NCBI GenBank assembly: GCA_963677625.2 | Contig: CAXXSW010000002.1 | Location: forward strand, 682,001-746,000 | Source of the DNA: UBA1351 sp963677625 | GTDB lineage: Bacteria; Bacillota; Clostridia; Lachnospirales; Vallitaleaceae | Length of the DNA: 64,000 nt | Direction of reading: 5' to 3' | In this document: positions 35,554 to 43,859 of the stretch, in pieces | How the letters are laid out: each line of letters opens with the position of its first letter | Numbering within the stretch: the first letter of the stretch is position 1 | Position numbers and translations under genes: made by a program | Notes under the pieces: generated by a model | Told to the model about the DNA's origin: nothing | The model's input: the letters and a program-made list of their open reading frames with translations, nothing else | Database searches by the model: none

Positions 35554-35937
35554 ATGTCTAGTACTGAATCGATGGAAATGTACCTTGAAACTATATATGT
35601 ACTTGAGAACAACCATGGACATGCACATAGTGTGGATATTGCCAAGCGACTTGGCGTTTCTAAACCTAGTGTGACCAAGGCCATGAACTATCTCAAGGAT
35701 AAGGGCTTAATCCTCAAAGAGAACTACGGTACCATAACCTTAACACGTGAAGGCCGAAAACTTTCAGAGAATATTTATTCTAAGCATAAGTTAATTAGCC
35801 GTTATCTTCTTCATTCGCTGAATTTAAGTGAAGAAGAAGCAGCTACAAATGCATGTAAAATGGAACACGTATTAACAGACACTATGTTAGACGCTATTTG
35901 CAGGTATTTACGTGATAATGAAATGAGCTGTGAATAG
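35554..35937 (+). CDS. DtxR/MntR-family metal-dependent regulator
   Basis: A 127-residue regulator. The N-terminal winged helix has MEMYLETIYVLENNHGHAHSVDIAKRLGVSKPSVTKAMNYL (split: ETIYVLENNHGHAHSVDIA then KRLGVSKPSVTKAMNYL), and the second domain has the metal-site-bearing HKLISRYLLHSL and ACKMEHVLTDTML with Cys, Glu and His. It lacks the SH3 third domain, like MntR-size members. ATG 35554 follows GAGG; the frame is open to 35518. It lies directly before a FeoA gene, so iron is the more likely ligand, manganese the alternative. Confidence 0.88.
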   Translation: MSSTESMEMYLETIYVLENNHGHAHSVDIAKRLGVSKPSVTKAMNYLKDKGLILKENYGTITLTREGRKLSENIYSKHKLISRYLLHSLNLSEEEAATNACKMEHVLTDTMLDAICRYLRDNEMSCE

Positions 35938-35951
35938 ATTGGAGGAATTAG

Positions 35952-36257
35952 ATGGATCAATCAATTAATCAATCCTTTGCAAAGAAAATTTTTAGGTTTG
36001 GTAAGAAACGCCCGTCTGACTATAATCAGCCTTCTAACAAGGAAGGTACCTTGGCAGCAGGTGAATTGAATAAAGAGTACAAGATTATCGACGTTGTAAC
36101 CAGTGACCATGAGATGAAGAACTTCCTGTTTTCATTGGGTTGTTATGCAGGAGAACGTATAACGATTATTTCTCATCTTGCAGATAACTATGTCATCTCT
36201 GTAAAGGATGCCAGATACAGCATAGATACTGAGCTTGCACAAGCTATTCTTGTATAG
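35952..36257 (+). CDS. FeoA-domain protein
   Basis: A 101-residue protein with a C-terminal FeoA (SH3-like) domain: KEYKIIDVVTSDHEMKNFLF, then SLGCYAGERITIISHLADNY and AIDTEL-type ending. The first 40 residues are a charged extension rich in Lys, Gln and Asn. FeoA assists ferrous iron uptake by FeoB. ATG follows GGAGGAATTAG, 14 bases after the regulator gene. No feoB follows, which is unusual. Confidence 0.85.
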   Translation: MDQSINQSFAKKIFRFGKKRPSDYNQPSNKEGTLAAGELNKEYKIIDVVTSDHEMKNFLFSLGCYAGERITIISHLADNYVISVKDARYSIDTELAQAILV

Positions 36258-36275
36258 CTTTTTTTATGGAACTAT

Positions 36276-36338
36276 AGTTAACGGTAGTTAACTTATTCAT
36301 AAATTTTTGTTTGAAGATAAAGTTAGCCTAAGCTAACT
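36276..36338. promoter_or_regulatory. Two DtxR-type 7-4-7 inverted repeats
   Basis: AGTTAAC-GGTA-GTTAACT (36276-36293) and AGTTAGC-CTAA-GCTAACT (36321-36338) are both perfect 7-4-7 palindromes, 45 bases apart. Together with the box at 35520 they define a probable operator consensus AGTTARC-N4-GYTAACT for the adjacent DtxR-type protein, controlling the Cys-rich peptide gene. Confidence 0.75.
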
Positions 36339-36354
36339 GGTATAGGAGTCTAGA

Positions 36355-36507
36355 ATGGGAAATTTTATTGTCGTTTTCGTTATAGTCGTGATCTTAGCAC
36401 TAGCAATCCTTAAAATTAGAAAAGAAAAGAAAAAAGGAGCAAAATGTGTGGGATGTCCATATAGTGTTTCAGCTAATAATGGGGCTGGTTGTAAATGTAA
36501 TCAATGA
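36355..36507 (+). CDS. FeoB-associated Cys-rich membrane protein
   Basis: A 50-residue protein: one membrane helix (NFIVVFVIVVILALAIL), a basic stretch (RKEKKKGAK) and a C-terminal CVGCPYS...GCKCNQ with four cysteines. This is the usual form of the small FeoB-associated Cys-rich proteins encoded after feoB in Clostridia. ATG follows AGGAGTCTAGA. Here it stands 97 bases behind feoA without feoB between them. Confidence 0.85.
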   Translation: MGNFIVVFVIVVILALAILKIRKEKKKGAKCVGCPYSVSANNGAGCKCNQ

Positions 36508-36566
36508 CAAGAAGGGGGTAACCCCAAATAATAAATGGAGATAAGTTGTTTATTAATGTATAGATG

Positions 36567-36602
36567 AGGACTAGGACATTTAAGTCATAGTCCTTGTTTT
36601 TA
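36567..36602. terminator. Bidirectional terminator between feo region and MFS gene
   Basis: AGGACTA-G-GAC pairs with GTC-A-TAGTCCT around ATTTAA, followed by TTGTTTTTAT. It overlaps the end of the convergent MFS gene. Confidence 0.75.
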
Positions 36603-37743
36603 TGCTTACTAATTCAGAGGCAACAATTACAGCGATAATCATGCCTAGAAGATAGGGAGGGAAAATACCCATACCAAAGGTTTTTCCAAAAACACCAAAT
36701 AAGGGTGGAATGACGGCTGATCCGCTATAGGAAGCTGCCATTTGAAAACCAATGATGGTTCCTGAGTTGTTTCGTCCAAACCGGATAGGTGTTTCGTGAA
36801 TCATACCTGGAAAAACAGGTGCAAATCCCAATCCTACCATAATAAATGCGGCCATGATAAATGCATCTGGTAGGGGAAGTAAAATCATTATAGCACCAAG
36901 CAAAGATATAGTAAGTCCAAGACGAATCATTTGACGGTTGTTAAGTTTGAAAGAGATGAAACCGGCAATCATACGACCTACTGTAATTCCGCCGAAATAC
37001 AGGGCTATCCAACTTGCGGCAAGACTTACCTCTAAGTTGCGTATCTGAACCAAGTAAGAAGCACCCCAAAGGCCTACGGACATTTCAGCTGCTACATAAA
37101 AGAGAAAGGTCGCAATGGAGAAAGCAAGACCTTTTTTCTTAAGGACATCTGGATCTGCTTTCATATTCTCAGGATTTTGAGCAGCTGTAACATTACCCTT
37201 GTGCAAGCGCCATAAGGGCAAGGAAATTAAAAGCACAAAAGCTAGAATTAACTGAAAGATGGCTATGGTTTGATATCCGTCACGCCAGGTGGATTTTAAG
37301 AGATAGGTCCCCATGATAATCGGACCTAATGTTGCTCCAATACCCCAGAAGGAGTGAAGCCAGTTCATATGGTGAGACTTAAAATGACTGGCAATGTAAT
37401 TGTTAAGTCCTGCATCGACACTTCCGGCACCAAAACCTAAAGGTATGGACAGAAGGACCATAACAATAAATGAAGGTGAATAGGAAATTGCCAATAGGGC
37501 TGAACCGGTCATAAGACAGGAAATGAAAGTCAGCTTCCCTGTACTTATTTTTGAGGTAATTTTTCCGTTTAATAAACTGGAAAGAACAGTAAAGCCAATG
37601 GTGACAATGGAGATTATACCTGCAGCATCTAGAGGAAGCCCCCAATCACTGCGGATGGCAGGCCATGAAACACCTAAGAGTGAATCAGGTAAACCAAGAG
37701 AAATAAAGGCTAAATAAATAATGATTAATAATAGTACAGTCAT
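36580..37743 (-). CDS. Major facilitator superfamily transporter
   Basis: A 387-residue MFS protein with about 12 helices. LGLPDSLLGVSWPAIRSDWG at the start and FGAGSVDAGLNNYIASHFKS plus WLHSFWGIGATLGPIIMG are typical of the FucP/YfkF-type sugar or unknown-solute MFS branch. It is encoded just downstream of a ROK regulator on the same strand (35-base gap), which suggests a carbohydrate as substrate and control by that regulator. Confidence 0.85.
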   Translation of the reverse strand: MTVLLLIIIYLAFISLGLPDSLLGVSWPAIRSDWGLPLDAAGIISIVTIGFTVLSSLLNGKITSKISTGKLTFISCLMTGSALLAISYSPSFIVMVLLSIPLGFGAGSVDAGLNNYIASHFKSHHMNWLHSFWGIGATLGPIIMGTYLLKSTWRDGYQTIAIFQLILAFVLLISLPLWRLHKGNVTAAQNPENMKADPDVLKKKGLAFSIATFLFYVAAEMSVGLWGASYLVQIRNLEVSLAASWIALYFGGITVGRMIAGFISFKLNNRQMIRLGLTISLLGAIMILLPLPDAFIMAAFIMVGLGFAPVFPGMIHETPIRFGRNNSGTIIGFQMAASYSGSAVIPPLFGVFGKTFGMGIFPPYLLGMIIAVIVASELVSIKTRTMT

Positions 37744-37778
37744 AGGTCTAGCGGCTAAAGCCGTCTCCTTCCTTGATT

Positions 37779-38807
37779 CTATAAGTATTTGGTGGTTACA
37801 GTTAAGTTACAAAAAAGTTGATGGAGAGAAAGAATGAAGAGTCCCTTATAGTATGAGAATTTCATTTCTTTTTCATGATAGATGACTGGTAAGTGCTTAC
37901 TGGAACACAGACCAGATAAGTTTTCTTGTATGTTCTTTATAACCTGGTCATTAAATGCTTGGCCAGAAAGTATAATAATGGAAGGGTTAATGACACATAT
38001 GTAGGTCATTAGGGTTTTTGCTACTGAGAGTTCAAATTTTTCTGTTTGATTATGTTGACTGGTTAACGAAGTCTTTATATCGTCAAATGGTAAGAAGCCA
38101 AGTTCGCCGGCATAGTTTGACATACCACGGTGTAGTTTTCCATTGATTATAATTCCTGAACCAAGGTAGTCATCTGTTGGATAGTAGGCATAAACTAAAC
38201 TTTGTGTGTTAGAGAAATCTTGGCTAGAGTGAAAACCAATGGCACTTGCATTGACATCGTTTTCAACAATCACTTTAACCTTATATTTTTCTTCAAGAAT
38301 TTTTTGTAAGTGAGTATTCTTGAAAGAGGGTAAATCACAGTAAGAGATATAGCCATCACTTACAACTCCTGGAATGCCAAATCCAAGAGAGGCAATTCCA
38401 GGAAACCGTTGAAATACGTCATCTATGACTTCAAGAATATGATCAAGTGTTATGATTTCCATTGTCAAGTTTCCCTCTTCAAGGGCTTGTCCCAGCAAAT
38501 CTGAAACTTGGTAATGAATAGCTGATTTACCATATTCTTTGTCTCCATAGATCATGAGGATATGGGCGTAGTTACCATTATAATCGTAAACCTTTGCTGG
38601 TCTGCCACCAGTAGATGGTGCCAAAGTTGACTCGATGACTTCACCGGTCTCAACCAAGTCTCGAAGTATATTGCCACATGTTGCAACGCTTAGGCCGGAC
38701 TCGCTTGCTAATTGATTTTTAGTTGTTGATTTTTGTTTGCGAAGTATTTCACGTACTAAATCAGTGTTTAGTTCTTTAAGGTTACGAGTAGTCGTCATAC
38801 GTTTCAT
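37779..38807 (-). CDS. ROK-family transcriptional regulator
   Basis: A 342-residue regulator with an N-terminal winged helix (LKELNTDLVREILR, then STTKNQLASESGLSVATCGNIL) and an ROK sugar-kinase-like domain (LGFGIPGVVSDGYISYCDLP, IVENDVNASAIGFH, GSGIIINGKLHRGMSNYAGELGF; given as separate motifs). The cysteine-rich zinc motif CxCGxxGCxE usual after the GELG segment is missing and the domain is shortened there. Start at 38807 is chosen because GGTGA lies upstream; the frame extends to 38876. It likely controls the MFS gene. Confidence 0.82.
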   Translation of the reverse strand: MKRMTTTRNLKELNTDLVREILRKQKSTTKNQLASESGLSVATCGNILRDLVETGEVIESTLAPSTGGRPAKVYDYNGNYAHILMIYGDKEYGKSAIHYQVSDLLGQALEEGNLTMEIITLDHILEVIDDVFQRFPGIASLGFGIPGVVSDGYISYCDLPSFKNTHLQKILEEKYKVKVIVENDVNASAIGFHSSQDFSNTQSLVYAYYPTDDYLGSGIIINGKLHRGMSNYAGELGFLPFDDIKTSLTSQHNQTEKFELSVAKTLMTYICVINPSIIILSGQAFNDQVIKNIQENLSGLCSSKHLPVIYHEKEMKFSYYKGLFILSLHQLFCNLTVTTKYL

Positions 38808-39030
38808 TAATTTCACCAATACTTTCGATAAGAGTTGTTGTAAGTTGATTATAACCTTCTTTTTATAAATTGACAAGAAGAAATTATCTATCTTTCATTA
38901 AACAAGAGTTTTGATATCCCTTAAAGTAAAGATGAAATGTTCCATCATCTTATCTTGTGATATAATAGAACTAATTAATGGAAATATAGAATAAACTTGG
39001 TTTATTGAGTAAAAAGTTGGGGAAAACACG

Positions 39031-41385
39031 ATGTTGGATATTGGAACTTCTAATCTAGAATCTTCTTTTGAATTGGTTTTTGAACAGGCTGCAGTTGGTA
39101 TGGTCTTTTGTGATTTAGAAGGCCATATTTTGCGTGCTAATGAGTTTTATATGAAAATGTTGGGTTTAAGAGGTAATATTGCCATGTTGCCAATTTCTAC
39201 AATAACTCATCCAGACGATTTAGAAAATGAAAAAGAACTGATTCAAAGGATTGTCCAGGGAAATATAAAGTCTTTTATACAGGAAAAACGCTATTATCAT
39301 ACAAGTGGTCAGGTGGTTTGGGCCAAAATTAATGTGACAGGTGTCTATGATGATAAGGGTGACCTGGCTAATTTTTTTGCTGTTGTAGAAAATATTAGTA
39401 AAACTAAAATTATGGAGAAACAGTTAAAGGACCAGACAATTCTCTTTTCCATAGCAATGGATAAAATACCTTATAAGGTTTTTATAAAATCTCCAGAAGG
39501 TATCTATGTTGCGTCAAACACCATTTATGCCAATGATCTTAATTTGACTGTAGATGAAGTGGTTGGCAAAAGTGACTTCGATTTTTTTAGTGAAGGACTA
39601 GCAGAAAAATATAGAAGAGATGATCGAAGAATTATGAAAACCGGTGTTACGGAAGAAATTATAGAAGAGTACGAAAAAAATGGTGAGAAGAGATGGCTAT
39701 TAACTCATAAAGCGCCAGTAAATGATAGCAATGGCGACATAATAGGTATTATAGGAACCTTTATAGATATTACAGATACCCTTAATATAGAAACTGAAAT
39801 TTATCAACAAATGGAAGACCATAAAATGAGGGCATCCAATGCTTTGGAGATGATGCAGATCATATTTGAAACTTCTCCAGATATAATTATGGTTATTGAT
39901 TTGGAGGGTAAAGTTGTTAATGTGAACAAGGCTTGTGAAAGCCAGTTAGGATGGTCACTTAAAGAAGTCATGGGTAGTCATTATTCTAAATACGTTCATG
40001 ATAGTGATCAATCTAAAGTCGATAAAATGAGACCTATAATCCTTAATTCGACAAGTAAGAATTACAACATTGAGCTTCGGGTTCGAAATATAAAAGGTGA
40101 CTATGAACTTTATCAAGTGACATTGCGGCAGGTAGCTGAATTTATATTGGCAACCGGTCATAATATCACCATGCAAAGAAAAACTGAAGAATATTTGATG
40201 GAATCAAAAATATCGGCAGAAATGGCTATTGTTGAAGCTGATAAAGCCAGAAAAGCAGCGCAAAAGGCCAATAATCTTAAGAGTGAATTCATCGCAAATA
40301 TGAGCCATGAAATTCGTACCCCTCTTAACGCCGTTATTGGTTTTTCAGAACTCCTTGAAATGAAGTTGGCAACACCGGAATACATAAGATATGTCAAGTC
40401 TATTAGGAAAGCTGGGCAGAGCCTCTTAGCTCTGATTTCAGACATATTAGACCTTTCAAAGATTGAGTCCGGTATGATGGAGCTAAAAGAAGAGGTTGTT
40501 AATATACGGCACCTTATGTATGAAATCAAGGAATATTTTGCCATGGATGTTGAACAAAAGCATTTGGATTTAATTATTGAGATTGATTCAAAAGTACCTA
40601 CGGAAGTGGTGATTGATGTCTCCAGACTTAAGCAAATTCTTTTGAATCTAATCGGTAACGCAGTTAAGTTTACGGATTCAGGCTATGTTAAGGTCATGGT
40701 AAATATTGATGAGATTAGAGGCAAGGATTCTTTTGATCTCTTGTTTGATATTATTGATACTGGAATTGGTATTCCAGAAGAAAATTATGAAGATATTTTT
40801 CTGTCTTTTAAGCAGCAGTCTGATATAATTAGTAGAGAATATGGTGGAACTGGATTGGGACTTGCTATATGCAAGAAGCTTTTAAATCTTATGAATGGTA
40901 GAATTTCTGTAGAAAGTCAGGTTGGTGTTGGTTCATGCTTTAAGGTGAAGGTTTGTGGCAAGGCTACCGACTTGCATATGGAATTTTCGGAACCCCAAAA
41001 AATGGAATCCGTTGAATCCTTTCCACAGGCTAAAATTTTAGTTATTGATGATGAATCCTTGAACCGTTTGCTTATGTTTGAACTATTAAAAGACCGTTGT
41101 GGTCAGGTCGACTGTGTAGCTAGTATTTATGAAGGTATGACAGCCTGTGAAAAGACTAAATATGACTTGATTATCATTGATTTGGTACTACCTGGAATCG
41201 ATGGCGTTGAGGGTTCTGCCATGTTAAGAAAACTGGACGGTTATGAAAAAGTTCCTTTAATATGCTACTCTGCCAATGCTAGCAATGATTCTAAAAAGGA
41301 ACTCTTTGATAACTATTTTGAAGACTATCTTGTTAAACCGGTTCATCTTAGCGAATTGATGAGGGTTATGGGCAAGTATTTATAA
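39031..41385 (+). CDS. Triple-PAS hybrid sensor histidine kinase
   Basis: A 784-residue soluble hybrid kinase. Three PAS/PAC units lie at about residues 8-130, 140-262 and 275-395 (FEQAAVGMVFCDLEGHILRA; KIPYKVFIKSPEGIYVAS; ETSPDIIMVIDLEGKVVNVN). HisKA follows with the phosphorylated histidine in ANMSHEIRTPLNAVIGFS (about His426), HATPase_c with LIGNAVKFTDSG, DTGIGIPEENYE and GGTGLGLAICKKL, and a C-terminal receiver with IDDES, phospho-Asp in IIIDLVLPG and KPVHLSEL. No membrane segment is seen, so it senses a cytoplasmic signal. No separate response regulator is adjacent. Confidence 0.92.
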   Translation: MLDIGTSNLESSFELVFEQAAVGMVFCDLEGHILRANEFYMKMLGLRGNIAMLPISTITHPDDLENEKELIQRIVQGNIKSFIQEKRYYHTSGQVVWAKINVTGVYDDKGDLANFFAVVENISKTKIMEKQLKDQTILFSIAMDKIPYKVFIKSPEGIYVASNTIYANDLNLTVDEVVGKSDFDFFSEGLAEKYRRDDRRIMKTGVTEEIIEEYEKNGEKRWLLTHKAPVNDSNGDIIGIIGTFIDITDTLNIETEIYQQMEDHKMRASNALEMMQIIFETSPDIIMVIDLEGKVVNVNKACESQLGWSLKEVMGSHYSKYVHDSDQSKVDKMRPIILNSTSKNYNIELRVRNIKGDYELYQVTLRQVAEFILATGHNITMQRKTEEYLMESKISAEMAIVEADKARKAAQKANNLKSEFIANMSHEIRTPLNAVIGFSELLEMKLATPEYIRYVKSIRKAGQSLLALISDILDLSKIESGMMELKEEVVNIRHLMYEIKEYFAMDVEQKHLDLIIEIDSKVPTEVVIDVSRLKQILLNLIGNAVKFTDSGYVKVMVNIDEIRGKDSFDLLFDIIDTGIGIPEENYEDIFLSFKQQSDIISREYGGTGLGLAICKKLLNLMNGRISVESQVGVGSCFKVKVCGKATDLHMEFSEPQKMESVESFPQAKILVIDDESLNRLLMFELLKDRCGQVDCVASIYEGMTACEKTKYDLIIIDLVLPGIDGVEGSAMLRKLDGYEKVPLICYSANASNDSKKELFDNYFEDYLVKPVHLSELMRVMGKYL

Positions 41386-41516
41386 TGTCGCATACAATGC
41401 ACGTTGATAGAAACTTGGGACATTGCTATTACTACCTTAATTATTAGTGTAAGTGGATTGTTTTTACTTGATAGTGTTGAAACAGAGAAAAGGGATTGAG
41501 TTTATAAGGAGAATTT

Positions 41517-42296
41517 ATGGGAAAAGTTTATTCAGGCCCTAAGGCCCTAACAGAGTATATTCTATATCAAAGCAAAAACAAAGCTAACAAAAGGTTTATT
41601 ATTCTATTGATACAAGGTATTTTGGCTGGCTTATATATTTCTATTGGAGCCATAGGATATTTTAAAGTGGCGACCAGTCAAATAGATCCGGGACTAGGAG
41701 TGTTTTTAGGTGCTCTCGTTTTTCCAGTTGGAATTATTGCTATTTTACTCATGCAAGCCGAATTATTTACTAGTGACACCATGGTTATGATTGCTGTTTA
41801 TGATAGACGAACCAAATTAAATAAAATCTTTTCAATACTGGTACTTATTTTCTTTGCTAATCTTCTAGGAGCTGTTTTTGCTGCCTTATTAACACATGGT
41901 GGAGGTATATTTAATCAGACAACCATGGATGTTATTATTTCAAAAGCTAGTCACAAAGTTCATATGCCAACTAGTCAAATGCTGTTTTCCGGTGTTTTGT
42001 GTAATATTATTGTGTCCACAGGCGTATGTTTAGCCTACTCATGTCGTGATGAGATTGCTAAGATTCTAGTTGTTTGGTTGGCGATTACGGTCTTTGTCTT
42101 AAGCGGAACAGAGCATGTTGTTGCTAATATGTATTACTTATTTGTTGCTTATTTTGGTCATGGTCCAATAAGTTTAGGCGAGATATTTTACGCTCTTTTT
42201 ATTGTTGCTATTGGTAATTTTATCGGTGGAGGAATCATCGTTTCAGGAGTGAACTATATGCTTGCTTATCGGGATATAGAAAGAAATAAGAATTAG
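41517..42296 (+). CDS. Formate/nitrite transporter (FNT) family protein
   Basis: A 259-residue FNT channel with six helices. QGILAGLYISIGAIGYF, MQAELFTSDTMVM and LAITVFVLSGTEHVVANMYYL match the family repeats, including the central-histidine-type region around EHVVANM. It would carry formate, nitrite or hydrosulfide across the membrane. ATG follows AAGGAGAATTT. It is a single gene closed by a terminator at 42315. Confidence 0.88.
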   Translation: MGKVYSGPKALTEYILYQSKNKANKRFIILLIQGILAGLYISIGAIGYFKVATSQIDPGLGVFLGALVFPVGIIAILLMQAELFTSDTMVMIAVYDRRTKLNKIFSILVLIFFANLLGAVFAALLTHGGGIFNQTTMDVIISKASHKVHMPTSQMLFSGVLCNIIVSTGVCLAYSCRDEIAKILVVWLAITVFVLSGTEHVVANMYYLFVAYFGHGPISLGEIFYALFIVAIGNFIGGGIIVSGVNYMLAYRDIERNKN

Positions 42297-42314
42297 TTGA
42301 TATAATATAAAAAG

Positions 42315-42356
42315 ACCAGATACTCACTTTTCTAAGTAAGTATACTGGTTTTTTTT
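42315..42356 (+). terminator. Terminator after the FNT gene
   Basis: ACCAG-A-TACT-C-ACTT pairs with AAGT-A-AGTA-TA-CTGGT around TTCT, followed by eight T. Confidence 0.82.
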
Positions 42357-42360
42357 CTTA

Positions 42361-42418
42361 TAGGAAAGATCGCAAGCGAACGAGGCGAAGCCTCTTTGTT
42401 CTCTTATAGGAAAGATCT
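42361..42418. repeat. Intergenic repeat copy R2, flanked by 15-bp direct repeats
   Basis: Best-preserved copy of the repeat: CGCAAGCGAACGAGGCGAAG followed by CCTCTTTGTTCT, with the core hairpin GAGGC-GAA-GCCTC (42382-42394). The 15-base word CTTATAGGAAAGATC occurs on both sides, at 42357-42371 and 42403-42417. It lies between the FNT terminator and the convergent antiporter gene. Confidence 0.75.
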
Positions 42419-42428
42419 CGAAATAATA

Positions 42429-43436
42429 TTATATCCAAGTGAAGGTTAGGATTAAATATATTATGTAGAAAGATAATAGAAGAGAACCTTCTTTCTTGTT
42501 GATTTCCTTACTTTTCCCAGTGGAGAAGAAACGGAAAAGAGTTAGGACAATGAGCATGGTTGGTATTTGTATCTTGAAAAAGGAACTTGGAACGTGAAGG
42601 CCACCTGACGTAACGGCAGCTGCACTACCCACTACAAAAAGAACGTTTAGTATATCGGCTCCAATAATATTACCGACTGCCAACTCGCCATGACCTTTTT
42701 TAACGGCGGTTATGGCGGTTACAAGTTCGGGTAATGAGGTTCCAAAAGCAACAAGAGTAGCAGCTATAACACCTTGTGGAATACCGATACGTATAGCAGA
42801 TATTTCAACTGCAGGAATTAATATCCTTGAGGAGAGGATAACTAGTGTAATACCAAAAACAAGTTTGAATACTTGTTTAACAATAGGAGACTTTTCTTCT
42901 GCTAATAAGATACCTTCGTCTACTCCGGAATTCTTGGACCATTTCATGGAAAAGTAAATATAAACGGCTAATAATATAAGAAAAATGAAACCAACTATTT
43001 GTGGAATATTTCCACCTGGTTCTGAACTGAAAAAAGGTAGACAAAAAACGGCTAATAAAACACCAGCTGCAATTTGAACAAAGCCTTGTCGATTAATGAC
43101 TCGCTTGTCTACTGGTAGATGACCAATTAATGCGGCTAATCCAATGATTAATCCTGTATCAGCAATAATGGAACCTATGGCGTTACCAAGAGCTAAATCG
43201 GGATTTCCTCGAACGGCTGCTAATACGGATATAGTTGCTTCTGGTAATGTGGTGCCTAATGATACGATAGTTGCACCAACAACCATTTTAGGGATTCCCC
43301 AATGAATGGAAAGACTGACGGCTTCATCTACAAGAATGTCAGCTCCCTTGCCCAGAGTCCATAAAAGACCAGCAATAATGATAAATAATATAAGTGTATT
43401 CATGTCAGTTAAAAGTTCATAAATTAATTCTTCCAT
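42429..43436 (-). CDS. CaCA-family Na+/Ca2+ (or Mn2+) antiporter, YrbG-like
   Basis: A 335-residue antiporter with two inverted halves of five helices. The alpha repeats read VGATIVSLGTTLPEATISV (about residues 53-71) and AATLVAFGTSLPELVTAI (about 222-239), with GNAIGSIIADTG and GNIIGADILNVL in the partner helices. The family exchanges calcium or related divalent cations for sodium or protons. ATG at 43436 follows GAAAGGAAAC. A candidate Mn2+ riboswitch in its leader suggests manganese export, though calcium is the family standard. Confidence 0.9.
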   Translation of the reverse strand: MEELIYELLTDMNTLILFIIIAGLLWTLGKGADILVDEAVSLSIHWGIPKMVVGATIVSLGTTLPEATISVLAAVRGNPDLALGNAIGSIIADTGLIIGLAALIGHLPVDKRVINRQGFVQIAAGVLLAVFCLPFFSSEPGGNIPQIVGFIFLILLAVYIYFSMKWSKNSGVDEGILLAEEKSPIVKQVFKLVFGITLVILSSRILIPAVEISAIRIGIPQGVIAATLVAFGTSLPELVTAITAVKKGHGELAVGNIIGADILNVLFVVGSAAAVTSGGLHVPSSFFKIQIPTMLIVLTLFRFFSTGKSKEINKKEGSLLLSFYIIYLILTFTWI

Positions 43437-43440
43437 ATGT

Positions 43441-43500
43441 TTCCTTTCTTAAACGAGACAATAAAAAAACACTACAAAAGCCACTGAATCAACAGTAACA
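43441..43500 (-). terminator. Possible riboswitch expression platform (terminator)
   Basis: On the minus strand, between the aptamer and the start codon, TTACTG pairs with CAGTGG across a six-base loop and TTTTGTAGTGTTTTTTT follows. The T-rich run is suitable for termination, so the aptamer may work by transcription attenuation. The stem is weak as drawn. Confidence 0.4.
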
Positions 43501-43600
43501 ATCGCAGAGTCTCACAAAGCTTTCGCCACCAAAGCCGGGAGTTATAATCCGTATTGACGACTTTGGTTCCTAATGTTTAGGAAAGTTACTCCCTCAAACT
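43501..43600 (-). ncRNA. Candidate yybP-ykoY (Mn2+) riboswitch
   Basis: The minus-strand leader of the antiporter gene contains, in order, GAGGGAGTAAC, a hairpin TTCCTAAACATTAGGAA, CCAAAGTCGTCAATACGG, CCCGGCTTTGGTGGCGAAAG and GTGAGACTCTGC. This follows the yybP-ykoY layout (GGGGAGUA at the 5' end, a CGUCA loop, then a GAGACC-like 3' segment). The family senses manganese and is found before cation exporters. Some positions differ from the consensus (GAGACTCTGC for GAGACCUUUGC), so a covariance search is needed to confirm. Confidence 0.65.
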
Positions 43601-43606
43601 AATGTA

Positions 43607-43635
43607 AGTATAGGCCCAATGTTTTTTTTTGTCAA
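43607..43635 (-). promoter_or_regulatory. Promoter of the riboswitch-antiporter transcript
   Basis: Minus strand TTGACA (43635-43630), exactly 17 bases, TATACT (43612-43607). The start would be at about 43600, the 5' edge of the aptamer. Confidence 0.8.
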
Positions 43636-43726
43636 TGCCCAATGGAATAATCTTTGCAAGGGCTTGAATAGAGATGAGCAATAAAATGTTGGATACACGA
43701 TGTTTTAGGAAGCTATAACCACGAAA

Positions 43727-43740
43727 TGAACAAACGTTCA
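43727..43740. promoter_or_regulatory. TGAAC-AAAC-GTTCA dyad
   Basis: A 5-4-5 inverted repeat, TGAACAAACGTTCA, upstream of the beta-propeller-like gene at 43860. It looks like a TetR- or ArsR-type operator. No cognate regulator gene is adjacent. Between 43641 and 43859 nothing else is recognised. Confidence 0.4.
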
Positions 43741-43859
43741 ATATTTATAACTTTATGTACAAAGTTTCAAAAATTATGTAGAATAAGATAGAAGTAACCA
43801 TCTAGCTAAGAAGTAAATCTGTGATTTGCTACTCACTTACGCAAACTAGGAGGATTAAA

